In this document: positions 1 through 7,942 of the stretch, piece after piece
Layout of the letters: each line of letters opens with the position of its first letter
Position numbering within the stretch: the first letter of the stretch is position 1
DNA from: Erythrobacter sp.
GTDB taxonomy: Bacteria > Pseudomonadota > Alphaproteobacteria > Sphingomonadales > Sphingomonadaceae
Assembly: GCA_003483125.1 (NCBI GenBank)
Contig: DMWU01000042.1
Coordinates: 1-15,879 of the forward strand
Reading direction: 5' to 3'
Length of the DNA stretch: 15,879 bases
Position numbers and translations under genes: made by a program
The notes under the pieces: model-generated
What the model was told of the DNA's origin: nothing
Database searches by the model: none
The model's input: only the letters and a program-made list of their open reading frames with translations

Positions 1-1554
1 ACCCTCGGCCCCAAGGGCCGCAATGTCGTGATCGACAAGAGCTTCGGCGCACCGCGCATCACCAAGGACGGTGTCACTGTCGCCAAGGAAATCGAGCTTA
101 AGGACAAGTTCGAAAACATGGGCGCGCAGATGCTGCGTGAAGTTGCTTCCAAGGCAAATGACGCTGCTGGTGACGGCACCACCACCGCCACCGTACTGGC
201 ACAGGCGATTGTCAATGAAGGCATGAAGTCGGTTGCCGCCGGCATGAACCCGATGGACCTGAAGCGCGGTATCGACCTCGCCGTTGACAGCATCGTCGAC
301 AATCTCAAGGGCCGTTCGAAGGACGTTTCGGGTTCCGAAGAAATCGCTCAGGTCGGAATCATTTCGGCTAATGGCGACAAGGAAGTCGGCGAAAAGATCG
401 CGGAAGCGATGGAGAAAGTCGGCAAGGAAGGCGTCATCACCGTTGAGGAGGCCAAGGGCCTTGAATTCGAACTCGACGTTGTAGAAGGTATGCAGTTCGA
501 CCGCGGCTATCTCAGCCCTTACTTCATCACCAACCCTGACAAGATGACGGTCGAACTCGAGAATCCGTACATCCTGATCCACGAGAAGAAGCTGACCAAC
601 CTGCAGTCAATGCTGCCTGTTCTCGAAGCAACCGTTCAAAGCGGTCGGCCGCTTCTGATCATCGCAGAAGACATCGAAGGCGAAGCGCTGGCCACTCTCG
701 TGGTGAACAAGCTGCGTGGCGGCCTGAAGGTCGCTGCGGTCAAGGCACCTGGCTTCGGCGACCGTCGCAAGGCCATGCTTCAGGATATCTCGATCCTGAC
801 CAAGGGCGAGATGATCAGCGAAGATCTGGGCATCAAGCTTGAAAACGTTACCCTCGGCATGCTGGGCGAAGCCAAGAGCGTCACCATCAACAAGGATAAC
901 ACTACTATCGTCGACGGTGCCGGTGCATCTGATGATATCAAGGCCCGCGTTGCTGAAATCCGCACGCAGATCGAAGCGACTACCAGCGACTATGATCGTG
1001 AAAAGCTGCAGGAACGCCTGGCGAAGCTCGCCGGCGGTGTTGCGGTGATCAAGGTTGGCGGCGCAACCGAAATTGAGGTGAAGGAACGCAAGGACCGCGT
1101 TGACGACGCACTGCACGCTACACGCGCTGCGGTCGAAGAAGGCATCGTTCCCGGCGGTGGTACTGCGCTGCTTTACGCAACCAAGGTGCTCGAAGGGCTT
1201 GAAGGCGAAAATGATGACCAGACACGCGGTGTCGACATCGTTCGCCGCGCGCTTCAGGCACCAGTGCGCCAAATTGCTGAAAACGCCGGTCACGATGGCG
1301 CGGTTGTCGCTGGCAAGCTGATCGAGGGCAAGGATGAGGCACTTGGCTTCAACGCTGCTACCGATACTTACGAAGACCTGGCCAAGGCCGGTGTGATCGA
1401 CCCGACCAAGGTTGTACGCACCGCACTGCAGGATGCTGCATCGGTTGCCGGCCTTCTGATCACCACAGAAGCCGCGATTACCGAGCTGCCTCAAGACAAG
1501 GCCGCTGCACCTATGCCCGACATGGGCGGCATGGGAGGAATGGGCGGCTTCTAA
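1..1554 (+). CDS. groL: 60 kDa chaperonin GroEL, 5' end off-window
   Basis: Cytosolic ATP-driven chaperonin that refolds proteins inside a double heptameric ring capped by GroES. The reading frame is open from base 1, so the gene is cut by the window edge. The first visible residues, [10 protein letters not shown], match the ATP-binding loop that begins near residue 30 in E. coli GroEL, so about 29 residues are missing and 517 are present. Visible family marks are the nucleotide loop DGTTT, the stretch RKAMLQDI, the ATPase segment [15 protein letters not shown] followed by GGG, DPTKV near the C-terminus, and a Gly-Met tail ending GGMGGMGGF. No frameshift or odd segment is seen. groES would be expected just upstream, off-window. 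A strong intrinsic terminator follows the stop, so this is the last gene of its transcript. Confidence 0.98.
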   Translation, partial: TLGPKGRNVVIDKSFGAPRITKDGVTVAKEIELKDKFENMGAQMLREVASKANDAAGDGTTTATVLAQAIVNEGMKSVAAGMNPMDLKRGIDLAVDSIVDNLKGRSKDVSGSEEIAQVGIISANGDKEVGEKIAEAMEKVGKEGVITVEEAKGLEFELDVVEGMQFDRGYLSPYFITNPDKMTVELENPYILIHEKKLTNLQSMLPVLEATVQSGRPLLIIAEDIEGEALATLVVNKLRGGLKVAAVKAPGFGDRRKAMLQDISILTKGEMISEDLGIKLENVTLGMLGEAKSVTINKDNTTIVDGAGASDDIKARVAEIRTQIEATTSDYDREKLQERLAKLAGGVAVIKVGGATEIEVKERKDRVDDALHATRAAVEEGIVPGGGTALLYATKVLEGLEGENDDQTRGVDIVRRALQAPVRQIAENAGHDGAVVAGKLIEGKDEALGFNAATDTYEDLAKAGVIDPTKVVRTALQDAASVAGLLITTEAAITELPQDKAAAPMPDMGGMGGMGGF

Positions 1555-1582
1555 GCCAGCTTTATCCCATACCTACAGGATT

Positions 1583-1612
1583 AGCCCGGTGGAGCGATCC
1601 GCCGGGCTTTTT
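1583..1612 (+). terminator. Rho-independent terminator of groEL
   Basis: The arms AGCCCGGTGGA (1583-1593) and TCCGCCGGGCT (1598-1608) form an 11-bp stem with one G-U wobble and a GCGA tetraloop, followed by TTTTT. It lies 28 bases after the groEL stop and is the clearest + strand terminator in the window. Confidence 0.93.
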
Positions 1613-1665
1613 CTTGTCTGCAATCCACATTGCCTCCATACTGGCGCCAATAAGGGTGAACCACG

Positions 1666-2073
1666 ATGAAGCTGTCACATCAGGCACATGTCGCGCTGGT
1701 CGATGGAGAGAACTTCACACTTTACCGCAATGAGGGGCAGGTTTTTGACCCAAAGCTTGTGGTGGAAAACAGCCCGGAACTCGAAGTCACCAATTTCAGT
1801 GCGGGCGTAAGGCACCAGGACCAAATCGGCCGTATGCTTGGCCGGACACAACTCGATGAGCTGGCGCATGGTGCTGCTGTGACCGAATGGCTCAATGCAA
1901 AAGTCATCGAGGGACGGATTGATGAATTGCTGATCATTGCCGACCCAAAAACCCTCGGCGAAATGCGACGGCATTATCACGCGCAATTGAGGGACAAGCT
2001 CGTTGGCGAAATAGACAAGACGCTGACCCGCGAGCCGGCTGGTGAAATCGACAAGGTTATTGCGAACTCGTGA
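1666..2073 (+). CDS. Host-attachment / baeRF-type family protein
   Basis: A 135-aa soluble protein with no signal peptide or membrane segment. It resembles the small proteins annotated as 'protein required for attachment to host cells' (Host_attach), which belong to the bacterial archaeo-eukaryotic release-factor-like (baeRF) superfamily. The support is the N-terminal strand VALVDGENFTLYRN (about residues 9-22), the segment DELAHGAAVTEWLN (64-77), and the C-terminal block from ADPKTLGEMRRH to GEIDKTL with a closing GEIDKVI (about 92-132), typical of this family. The start has a modest AAGGGTG ribosome site seven bases upstream. The gene stands alone between the groEL terminator and the serine hydrolase gene. 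The biochemical role of the family is not settled: the name comes from a plant-associated species, while the fold suggests ribosome- or RNA-related action. Confidence 0.8.
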   Translation: MKLSHQAHVALVDGENFTLYRNEGQVFDPKLVVENSPELEVTNFSAGVRHQDQIGRMLGRTQLDELAHGAAVTEWLNAKVIEGRIDELLIIADPKTLGEMRRHYHAQLRDKLVGEIDKTLTREPAGEIDKVIANS

Positions 2074-2215
2074 TTCCAGGTCATTTTGGCTGATGAATTG
2101 AGGATTCTGTCCCTCGCAGGCCACTTCTCGTCGCAGTCTCGCCACGAAATGCTTGCGGTAGAGAATCCGTGCCCCTTAACCTGCTAACAACCAGGAATTG
2201 CATATAGTTGGGTAA

Positions 2216-3247
2216 ATGCGAGACTTTCTGATTAGATTTTCGGTGGCAGCAATTGCCATTTTATCGCTAGGTGCGGCACCCGCATTCGCACAGACCGCCG
2301 AGCTGAATGCTTCCTTTGACCGCACTTTGGGCACCGAACTACGTAGTCCACAGACGTTCGAAGCGGTCTATGAGACATCCCTTGAACGGCGCATCGCCCA
2401 ACTTGCTGATGGAGACAAAGGCCGCATCGGGATCGCTGCAATTGACCTGGCTACGGGCCGGGAAGTTTCCGTTTTAGGCAACCAACTGTTCCCGATGGCT
2501 TCGACCAGCAAGATCGCAGTCGCGGCAGCCTACCTGGAAATAGTCGAGCAAGGGAAATATTCGCTTACTAGCGAGTTCCCACTCTTGATTCCGGTACGTT
2601 CAGCGAAATTTTCATCCCCCGCTGCACCCGTGCGCAAGGGGGAGTATATGGCCGCGGTCGATCTGATCGAAATCATGATCACGCGGTCGAGCAATCCTGC
2701 AACCGACGCGCTGCTTGCAGCCGTGGGCGGACCAGCAAAGGTCAATGATTGGGTAAAGCGCCAGGGTATCGAGGAATTCAGCATCGACCGCGATATAGCA
2801 ACATTGGTTCGCGACGATGGCGAATTTGACCCGGCCTATCATATTGATGATCGCGATGCCGCGACACCCAGGGCCATGGCTGAGCTGCTCCAGGGCCTTT
2901 ATCAGGGCAAGTTCCTATCGGCGGAAAGCCGTGAGGTGATCCTCGGGGCAATGAGCCGCACGGTTACCGGCAAACGCCGTATTCCCGCACTGATGCCCGA
3001 AGAGGCTGCAGTAAGCCACAAAACGGGTTCGCTCAGGAACACATCAAGCGATATCGGCATTATCGAAGCGGCCGATGGCCGAGCCATTGCCGTCGCAATC
3101 TATGTTACCGGGCAGGGATCGCGCCGAAATCGCGAAGACAAGATCGCGATGATTGCACGGGCGGTATATGATGGCTTTTCGACAGAGACCGATGTCCAGA
3201 ATTGGACCAGTGCTGACTCCGACGGTTTGACGCGCACAGGCGGCTGA
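2216..3247 (+). CDS. Secreted serine hydrolase, class A beta-lactamase fold
   Basis: A 343-aa exported protein. Residues 1-25 form a signal peptide ending AFA before Gln26. The catalytic domain (about 60-320) carries the class A order of motifs: nucleophile motif S96-T-S-K99, S158-S-N160 (equivalent to SDN), and K269-T-G271 before the last strands. DRDAATPRAM (212-221) matches the segment after the omega loop in class A enzymes. What is missing is the omega-loop Glu-x-x-Leu-Asn: the aligned stretch is IDRDIATLV (190-198), with no Glu at the position of Glu166 and no Asn at 170. The enzyme could acylate beta-lactams or another substrate, but fast class A deacylation is doubtful. It may be a low-activity beta-lactamase, a penicillin-binding-like hydrolase or an esterase. 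The ribosome site at this start is weak. The downstream lipoprotein gene converges on it. Confidence 0.85.
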   Translation: MRDFLIRFSVAAIAILSLGAAPAFAQTAELNASFDRTLGTELRSPQTFEAVYETSLERRIAQLADGDKGRIGIAAIDLATGREVSVLGNQLFPMASTSKIAVAAAYLEIVEQGKYSLTSEFPLLIPVRSAKFSSPAAPVRKGEYMAAVDLIEIMITRSSNPATDALLAAVGGPAKVNDWVKRQGIEEFSIDRDIATLVRDDGEFDPAYHIDDRDAATPRAMAELLQGLYQGKFLSAESREVILGAMSRTVTGKRRIPALMPEEAAVSHKTGSLRNTSSDIGIIEAADGRAIAVAIYVTGQGSRRNREDKIAMIARAVYDGFSTETDVQNWTSADSDGLTRTGG

Positions 3248-3264
3248 TCATAGCCCCATGATAA

Positions 3265-3296
3265 TGGCCAATATTGGCCTGTCTTCATTGGCCAAT
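3265..3296. repeat. Cluster of TTGGCC/GGCCAA palindromes
   Basis: The 14-bp perfect palindrome GGCCAATATTGGCC (3266-3279) is followed by the 10-bp palindrome ATTGGCCAAT (3287-3296). TGGCCAAT (3265-3272) can also pair with ATTGGCCA (3287-3294) as an 8-bp hairpin with a 14-base loop. No T-run follows on either strand, so it is not an evident intrinsic terminator. It lies between the convergent hydrolase and lipoprotein genes. Confidence 0.6.
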
Positions 3297-3312
3297 CTAG
3301 CCTGGTTCATAC

Positions 3313-3343
3313 AAAAGGGGCGGCACCTTCCGGCACCGCCCCT
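3313..3343 (-). terminator. Terminator of the acidic lipoprotein gene
   Basis: Read on the minus strand, arms at 3336-3343 (AGGGGCGG) and 3316-3323 (CCGCCCCT) form an 8-bp GC-rich stem, followed by a T-run from the stem base (TTTT, 3313-3316). It lies about 30 bases beyond the lipoprotein stop. On the + strand the stem is followed by ATTG, so it serves the minus gene. Confidence 0.8.
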
Positions 3344-3374
3344 ATTGAAAATCGAAAATCGATTTTGCTCGAAA

Positions 3375-3605
3375 TTACTCGGCAGCTTCTTCAGCAGCTT
3401 CGGTAACTTCTTCAACAGTTTCTTCAGCAGCGTCGGCTACTTCTTCGGCTGCATCAGCAACTTCAGCGGTTGCTTCTTCAGCAACTGCTTCAGCGTCAGC
3501 AGCCATTGCGTCAGCAGCAGCATCAGCTTCGTCAGCAGCTTCCGAGCAAGCAGCAAGGCCGAGTGCAGAGCCGGCGATTGCGGCAGCAAGTACGATTTTA
3601 CGCAT
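3375..3605 (-). CDS. Small acidic Ala/Glu-rich lipoprotein
   Basis: A 76-aa protein. The N-terminus MRKIVLAAAIAGSALG is a short signal peptide leading to the lipobox LAAC, so Cys20 would be lipidated. The mature part is 57 residues with 24 Ala, 22 Asp/Glu and no Lys or Arg. It carries a heptad-like pattern: VADAAEE at 49-55 and again at 56-62, then TVEE, then VTEAAEE at 67-73. It should form one very acidic helix, possibly a coiled coil, anchored to the envelope. The start is preferred over an upstream in-frame ATG (3749) because it begins the signal peptide and has AAGGA nine bases upstream; the 48 extra residues would bury the signal sequence. It has its own terminator and no co-directional neighbour. 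I do not recognise a named family. A role as a structural envelope lipoprotein, as Lpp is in enterics, is only a guess. Confidence 0.8.
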   Translation of the reverse strand: MRKIVLAAAIAGSALGLAACSEAADEADAAADAMAADAEAVAEEATAEVADAAEEVADAAEETVEEVTEAAEEAAE

Positions 3606-3805
3606 AAGTTCAAATCCTTGATCAGCGAGTGGTATGCGATTTCCGGATGTCCCGAATCTCCCATAAAGCCAGCCGAGTATGGCCGACTTCGGGCGTTTGA
3701 ATAATGGCAATTTTGTGGCCAAGCAAGCCATATTCGTTATTTTGGTCATGATTTGGCCTTATTTGCGGATGGCATCCAGATCGGCTGCGAGGCTGAAATT
3801 TCCCC

Positions 3806-3826
3806 CCGGTTGTGTCGCTAAACCGG
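3806..3826. repeat. Short inverted repeat upstream of polA
   Basis: CCGGTT (3806-3811) and AACCGG (3821-3826) are separated by nine bases and end 35 bases before the polA start. The 256-bp gap between the divergent lipoprotein and polA genes should hold both promoters, but I see no convincing -35/-10 pair. Function of the repeat is unknown. Confidence 0.35.
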
Positions 3827-3861
3827 CTTACCACTGAACGCGATGGCTGCTAGCAAAGCGC

Positions 3862-6696
3862 ATGGCCGACAAGCAGCATCTCTATCTAGTTGATGGTTCA
3901 TCCTACATCTTCCGAGCGTACCATCGCCTCCCGCCACTGACCGATCCCGAAGGCACGCCAGTCGGCGCAGTATACGGCTACACCACCATGTTATGGAAGC
4001 TGGCCGAAGACCTGGATAATGCTGAGGGTCCAACCCATCTCGCTGTTATTCTTGACGCTGGCTCCAAGAGCTTCCGCAACGATATTTATCCCGAGTACAA
4101 GGCAAACCGGCCACCCGCTCCAGAGGATCTGGTCCCGCAGTTCCCGCTGATCCGTGATGCCACGCGCGCATTCAGCCTGCCTTGCACCGAGGAAGAGGGT
4201 CTTGAAGCGGACGACCTGATTGCTTCCTATGCCAGGGCGGCACAGCGCGAAGGCTGGGATGTAACCATCGTTTCATCCGACAAGGATCTGATGCAGCTTG
4301 TCGGCGAGGAGAACGGTGCACGTATCGACATGCTCGATACGATGAAAAGCCAGCGGATCTACGTCGAGGAAGTTGAAGAGAAGTTCGGCGTCGGGCCGGA
4401 GCTTGTGGGCGATGTTCTGGCCCTGATGGGAGATTCAGCCGACAATGTGCCGGGCATTTACGGAATTGGCCCCAAAACCGCGAGTAAGCTAATCGCAGAA
4501 CATGGTTCGCTCACAGCGGCACTCGATTTCGCACCTGAGATGAATAAGAGCAAACTCAAGGAGAGATTGCTTGAAGGAAGGGGAGATGCCGAGCTCAGCC
4601 GTGTGCTTGTGGCGCTAAAGGAGGATTGCGATCTTCCCCAGTCTCTCGAAGAGTTCGAACTGGACGGCCTGCCGCCTGAACCGCTCGCCGCATTCCTCGA
4701 GAAGCACGGCTTTTCCAGCCTATTGCGCAGGCTCGATAGCGGAAAGGGCAGCCCTGACCGCCCCAACAACCTCAATCCTGCCAAGCCCGTAACCGCGGGC
4801 GATGCGGGGGATGCTGAGGGCAATCGCCAGCCTATCCCGCAAATGCCAGCTGTCGATCGCAGCACTTATGAATGCGTGCAGAGCATGGAACGGCTTGAGG
4901 CATGGATTGAACGCGCCACCAGTGCGCGCTGTGTAGCGGTCGATACCGAAACCAGCTCGCTTGACGCGATGCGAGCAGAGCTGGTTGGCGTCAGCTTGGC
5001 GCTAGGTCCTAACGATGCTTGCTACATCCCTCTAGGTCACGGCGGCTCGGATATGTTTGCCGAGCGACCCGAACAGGTCGATCGCGATGCTGCGATCACA
5101 GCACTGAAGCCGCTCCTGGAAGATGAGGCCGTGTTAAAGATCGGCCAGAACATCAAATACGATATCAATGTGCTGGCACGCTACGGGATAGATCTCTCCC
5201 CGGTCGATGACACGATGATCATCAGCTTTGCTTTGGATTCCGGCCGTGCAGAGCATGGGATCGGCGGTGGGCACGGTATGGACGAGCTCTCACGCCGGCA
5301 TCTCGATCACTCGCCGCTCAGCTTCAAGGAGATTTGCGGGACCGGCAAGAAACAGATCTCCTTTGGAGAAACGCCGTTGGACCGCGCCACTGAATATGCG
5401 GCTGAAGACGCCGATGTAACCTGGCGTTTGCATCAATATCTGAAGCCGCGCCTGAACGAGGAAGGCGGTTCGCGGATCTATGAACGAGTGGACCGTCCCT
5501 TAATTCCGGTGGTGGCAGGGATGGAGCGCGAGGGAATCAAGGTTGAACGCGCGCGGCTCGCCAAATTATCAGAAGAGTTCGCCAGCGAGACAGCCCGGCT
5601 CGAAAGAGAAATTCATGAAATTGCCGGGCAGGAATTCACCGTTGGTAGCCCAAAGCAGCTAGGCGAAATCCTTTTTGACAAGCTCGGCTATAAGGGTGGG
5701 CGCAAGGGCAAGAGCGGCCAATATTCCACGGACCAGAGCGTCCTTGAACGGCTAGCGCAGGAAGGCGCGACCATCGCCAAGAAAGTGCTTGAATGGCGCC
5801 AACTGGCGAAGCTCAAATCCACTTATACGGATGCGCTGCAAGAAGCGATCAATCCAGACACGGGCCGTGTCCATACCAGCTATTCGCTGGTCGGCGCCCA
5901 GACGGGCAGGCTTTCGTCGACTGACCCGAACCTACAAAATATTCCGGTTCGCACCGCTATCGGCAGGCAAATTCGTGAAGCGTTTGTCCCGGAGAAAGGC
6001 AACGTCCTGCTCGCCGCTGACTATTCGCAGATCGAACTGCGGTTGGCGGCGCATATGGCCGATGTGCCAACACTGAAGGGGGCATTTGCTGCTGGGGAAG
6101 ACATCCACGCGCGCACTGCGACCGAGCTGTTCGGCGAGGTGAATCGCGATACGCGTGGGCGCGCCAAGACGATCAATTTCGCAATCCTATATGGTATTTC
6201 GCGCTGGGGTCTCGCGGGTCGGCTGGAAGTCGAACCCGATGAGGCACAGGCAATGATCGACACCTATTTCAAGCGTTTCCCGGGCATTCAGCGTTACATC
6301 ATGGATACGCTCGAAACTGTGCGCGAGCGGGGATACTCTGAAACACTTTTCGGTCGAAAGACTTGGTTCCCGCGCATCAATTCCAAAAACCAGGCCGAGC
6401 GTCAGGGTTCAGAGCGTGCCGCAATCAATGCGCCGATCCAGGGAACCAGCGCAGATATCATCAAGCGTGCGATGGCACGCATGATGCCTGCATTGGGTGA
6501 GGCGGGATTGCATAATGTTCGCATGCTCCTGCAAGTGCATGATGAACTCGTTTTCGAACTGCCAGAAGGAGATGTGAGCGCAGCCTCTCCCGTCATTGAA
6601 AAGGTGATGGCAGAAGCGGCCATGCCGGCGGTGCAGCTCGACGTACCGCTTGGCGTAGAAATCGGTACCGGTATGAGCTGGGACGCAGCGCATTGA
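3862..6696 (+). CDS. polA: DNA polymerase I
   Basis: A 944-aa cytosolic enzyme that removes RNA primers and fills gaps in lagging-strand synthesis and excision repair. All three domains are intact. The 5'-nuclease domain (about 1-290) shows DGSSYIFRAY, EADD at 115-118, SSDKDLMQL, DSADNVPG at 191-198 and a helix-hairpin-helix GIGPKTASKL. The 3'-5' proofreading domain has Asp361-Thr-Glu363, Asp434 (ExoII, NIKYD) and Tyr512/Asp516 (YAAED), so proofreading should work. The polymerase domain has motif A D720YSQIELR, the O-helix with Arg765, Lys769, Phe773 and Tyr777, and motif C Q891VHDE with Asp894. Phe773 matches E. coli Phe762, the residue linked to poor dideoxynucleotide use. An upstream ATG at 3843 is out of frame. 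The ribosome site is weak. mscS follows after 52 bases and may share the transcript. Confidence 0.98.
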   Translation: MADKQHLYLVDGSSYIFRAYHRLPPLTDPEGTPVGAVYGYTTMLWKLAEDLDNAEGPTHLAVILDAGSKSFRNDIYPEYKANRPPAPEDLVPQFPLIRDATRAFSLPCTEEEGLEADDLIASYARAAQREGWDVTIVSSDKDLMQLVGEENGARIDMLDTMKSQRIYVEEVEEKFGVGPELVGDVLALMGDSADNVPGIYGIGPKTASKLIAEHGSLTAALDFAPEMNKSKLKERLLEGRGDAELSRVLVALKEDCDLPQSLEEFELDGLPPEPLAAFLEKHGFSSLLRRLDSGKGSPDRPNNLNPAKPVTAGDAGDAEGNRQPIPQMPAVDRSTYECVQSMERLEAWIERATSARCVAVDTETSSLDAMRAELVGVSLALGPNDACYIPLGHGGSDMFAERPEQVDRDAAITALKPLLEDEAVLKIGQNIKYDINVLARYGIDLSPVDDTMIISFALDSGRAEHGIGGGHGMDELSRRHLDHSPLSFKEICGTGKKQISFGETPLDRATEYAAEDADVTWRLHQYLKPRLNEEGGSRIYERVDRPLIPVVAGMEREGIKVERARLAKLSEEFASETARLEREIHEIAGQEFTVGSPKQLGEILFDKLGYKGGRKGKSGQYSTDQSVLERLAQEGATIAKKVLEWRQLAKLKSTYTDALQEAINPDTGRVHTSYSLVGAQTGRLSSTDPNLQNIPVRTAIGRQIREAFVPEKGNVLLAADYSQIELRLAAHMADVPTLKGAFAAGEDIHARTATELFGEVNRDTRGRAKTINFAILYGISRWGLAGRLEVEPDEAQAMIDTYFKRFPGIQRYIMDTLETVRERGYSETLFGRKTWFPRINSKNQAERQGSERAAINAPIQGTSADIIKRAMARMMPALGEAGLHNVRMLLQVHDELVFELPEGDVSAASPVIEKVMAEAAMPAVQLDVPLGVEIGTGMSWDAAH

Positions 6697-6748
6697 CCCG
6701 GAACGCCTCTCACTGCACAAAGTGTGGAACTAAGGCACAGGAAAGAGG

Positions 6749-7828
6749 ATGCTGAACGAATTCAACCCTGCGCAATGGGAGATCGACTGGACGATTGTAG
6801 CGTCTGGTGCCGGCTTCGCCGCAATCGCAGTTGCCGGTTCGTACGTCCTCTGCCGCATTGTGTTCGCGGTAATGAAAGGCCTGGCAGACCTGTCTGAAAC
6901 CGAAGTTGACGAATTAATCCTCGATCGGGTTCGGCGACCGGTCAAATGGTCGTTCATTGCCCTCGGACTGACGGTCGCTGCACAAATGCATGATGGGCTG
7001 CTTCAATTGTGGGAGCCAATGGCACTCTTCCTGCGGCCGGCGCTGCTTGGATGGATCGCCTATACTCTGGTGAAGGCCCTTGTTGCAGCGCTTGAGATCA
7101 AACTGGAAATTTCCGACGATCCTGTTGCAGTCCGAAGTCGCCGTACGCGGATCGCGATATTTTCGCGCATCGCGATCTTTTTGATTATCTTCATTACTGT
7201 TGGCCTTATGCTGCTGGGGATACCTGGAGTTCGGGACATCGGAACTACGCTGCTTGCCTCTGCAGGGCTCGCCGCGCTTGCGGTAGGCGCCGCAGCGCAG
7301 CCGGCTCTGAAATCCTTGATCGCCGGTGTGCAAGTCGCGCTGACTGAGCCAATGAGAATTGGTGACCTGGTGTCGTTAGACGGCCATACGGGCCGTGTTG
7401 AGGAAATCCGAATTAGTTACGTCATCGTGCGCAAGTGGGATGAACGCGCGATAATTGTCCCCACTTCCCGCTTTCTGGATGAAAGCTTTGAGAATTGGAC
7501 ACGGCAAAATGAAATGCTGACAGGGCCTGTATTCCTTCATCTTGACCCGATAACCCCGATTGAACCGATCCGTGCGGAATTTGAGAGATTTGTAGGAGAG
7601 CATGGATTCTGGGATAAGCGTACAGCCAATGCGCTGGTGACCGAAGCCTATCCTGAGAGCATTGAATTGCGGCTGGCGGTTAGCGCCAAGGCGATTGGTG
7701 AATTATGGGAACTTCGCTGCGAGCTGCGTGAGCATATGCTCAAATGGTTACGCGAAAACATGCCCGACGCGTTAATAAGACACAGGCTGGAAGTCGAAGG
7801 CGCAAACGCGCGAGCTAGCCAGGAGTAG
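6749..7828 (+). CDS. MscS-family mechanosensitive channel
   Basis: A 359-aa inner-membrane protein expected to open under membrane tension and release solutes. Hydrophobic segments lie near residues 14-42, 66-80, 91-116 and 134-158. They are followed by the Gly/Ala-rich pore helix (about 164-187, with ASAGLAALAVGAAAQ), which is typical of the family. The soluble MscS beta domain starts with PMRIGDLVSLDGHTGRVEEI (201-220), close to the conserved family motif, and the Cterminal alpha/beta region runs to about 350. The start has AGGA six bases upstream. With more predicted helices than the three of E. coli MscS, it fits the mid-size members of the superfamily. It follows polA by 52 bases on the same strand. 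The sequence does not tell whether it gates on tension alone or responds to a ligand. Confidence 0.9.
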   Translation: MLNEFNPAQWEIDWTIVASGAGFAAIAVAGSYVLCRIVFAVMKGLADLSETEVDELILDRVRRPVKWSFIALGLTVAAQMHDGLLQLWEPMALFLRPALLGWIAYTLVKALVAALEIKLEISDDPVAVRSRRTRIAIFSRIAIFLIIFITVGLMLLGIPGVRDIGTTLLASAGLAALAVGAAAQPALKSLIAGVQVALTEPMRIGDLVSLDGHTGRVEEIRISYVIVRKWDERAIIVPTSRFLDESFENWTRQNEMLTGPVFLHLDPITPIEPIRAEFERFVGEHGFWDKRTANALVTEAYPESIELRLAVSAKAIGELWELRCELREHMLKWLRENMPDALIRHRLEVEGANARASQE

Positions 7829-7844
7829 CTGCCAGCTTTGCCGG

Positions 7845-7876
7845 AAAAGAAAAAGCCCGACCACAGGGGCCGGGCT
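7845..7876 (-). terminator. Leftward intrinsic terminator of a candidate sRNA
   Basis: On the minus strand, arms at 7868-7876 and 7854-7862 form a 9-bp stem with a 5-base loop, then TTTTTCTTTT (7845-7854). Pair 7860/7870 is a G-U wobble only on the minus strand and an A-C mismatch on the plus strand, and the T-run exists only on the minus side. So it acts leftward and is not the mscS terminator. Confidence 0.8.
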
Positions 7877-7908
7877 GGAAAGTCTTGGGAGAGGATGCCT
7901 AAAAGGCC
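7845..7908 (-). ncRNA. Candidate minus-strand small RNA, possibly suhB/MmgR-like
   Basis: A transcript of about 63 bases is suggested by parts in the right order on the minus strand. A small 5' hairpin (GCCT/AGGC arms, 7897-7907) is followed by an unpaired CU-rich stretch CATCCTCTCCC (7887-7897) and then the strong terminator hairpin with its U-run. No protein gene lies on this strand between here and the sco operon, so the terminator has no other transcript to serve. CCUCUCCC could pair with GGGAGAGG-like ribosome-binding sites. Hairpin, CU-rich linker and terminator together recall the alphaproteobacterial suhB/MmgR (alpha-r8) family. I could not test that assignment; it rests on layout, not on an alignment. 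Confidence 0.5.
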
Positions 7909-7913
7909 CGCTC

Positions 7914-7942
7914 CATATGGTTGAGAGCCGTTTATTGTGCAA
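7914..7942 (-). promoter_or_regulatory. Putative promoter of the candidate sRNA
   Basis: On the minus strand TTGCAC (7937-7942; four or five of six with TTGACA) lies 17 bases from CATATG (7914-7919; three of six with TATAAT). The predicted start near 7907 falls at the edge of the sRNA's 5' hairpin. The -10 match is weak, which is common in alphaproteobacteria. Confidence 0.4.

Noticed and set aside
607..1494. 295-aa open frame on the minus strand inside groEL
   Set aside because: It is antisense to a highly conserved coding region, its translation matches nothing I recognise, and long antisense frames are common opposite GC-biased codons.
1675..2145. 156-aa minus-strand open frame over the host-attachment gene
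   Set aside because: The plus frame has family motifs and a ribosome site, while the minus frame has neither.
2153..2182. TTGCGG-17-TTAACC as a promoter for the serine hydrolase gene
   Set aside because: The spacing fits, but the -10 match is poor and such pairs are expected by chance in 140 bases.
3400..3465. Imperfect 21-bp tandem repeats as a CRISPR or satellite array
   Set aside because: They are the coding image of the heptads in the lipoprotein, with no spacers and with codon-level variation.
3258..3704. 148-aa Ser/Phe-rich open frame on the plus strand over the lipoprotein gene
   Set aside because: It is the antisense reading of the Ala/Glu repeats, which gives Ser, Cys and Phe runs. 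The minus frame has a signal peptide, lipobox, ribosome site and terminator.
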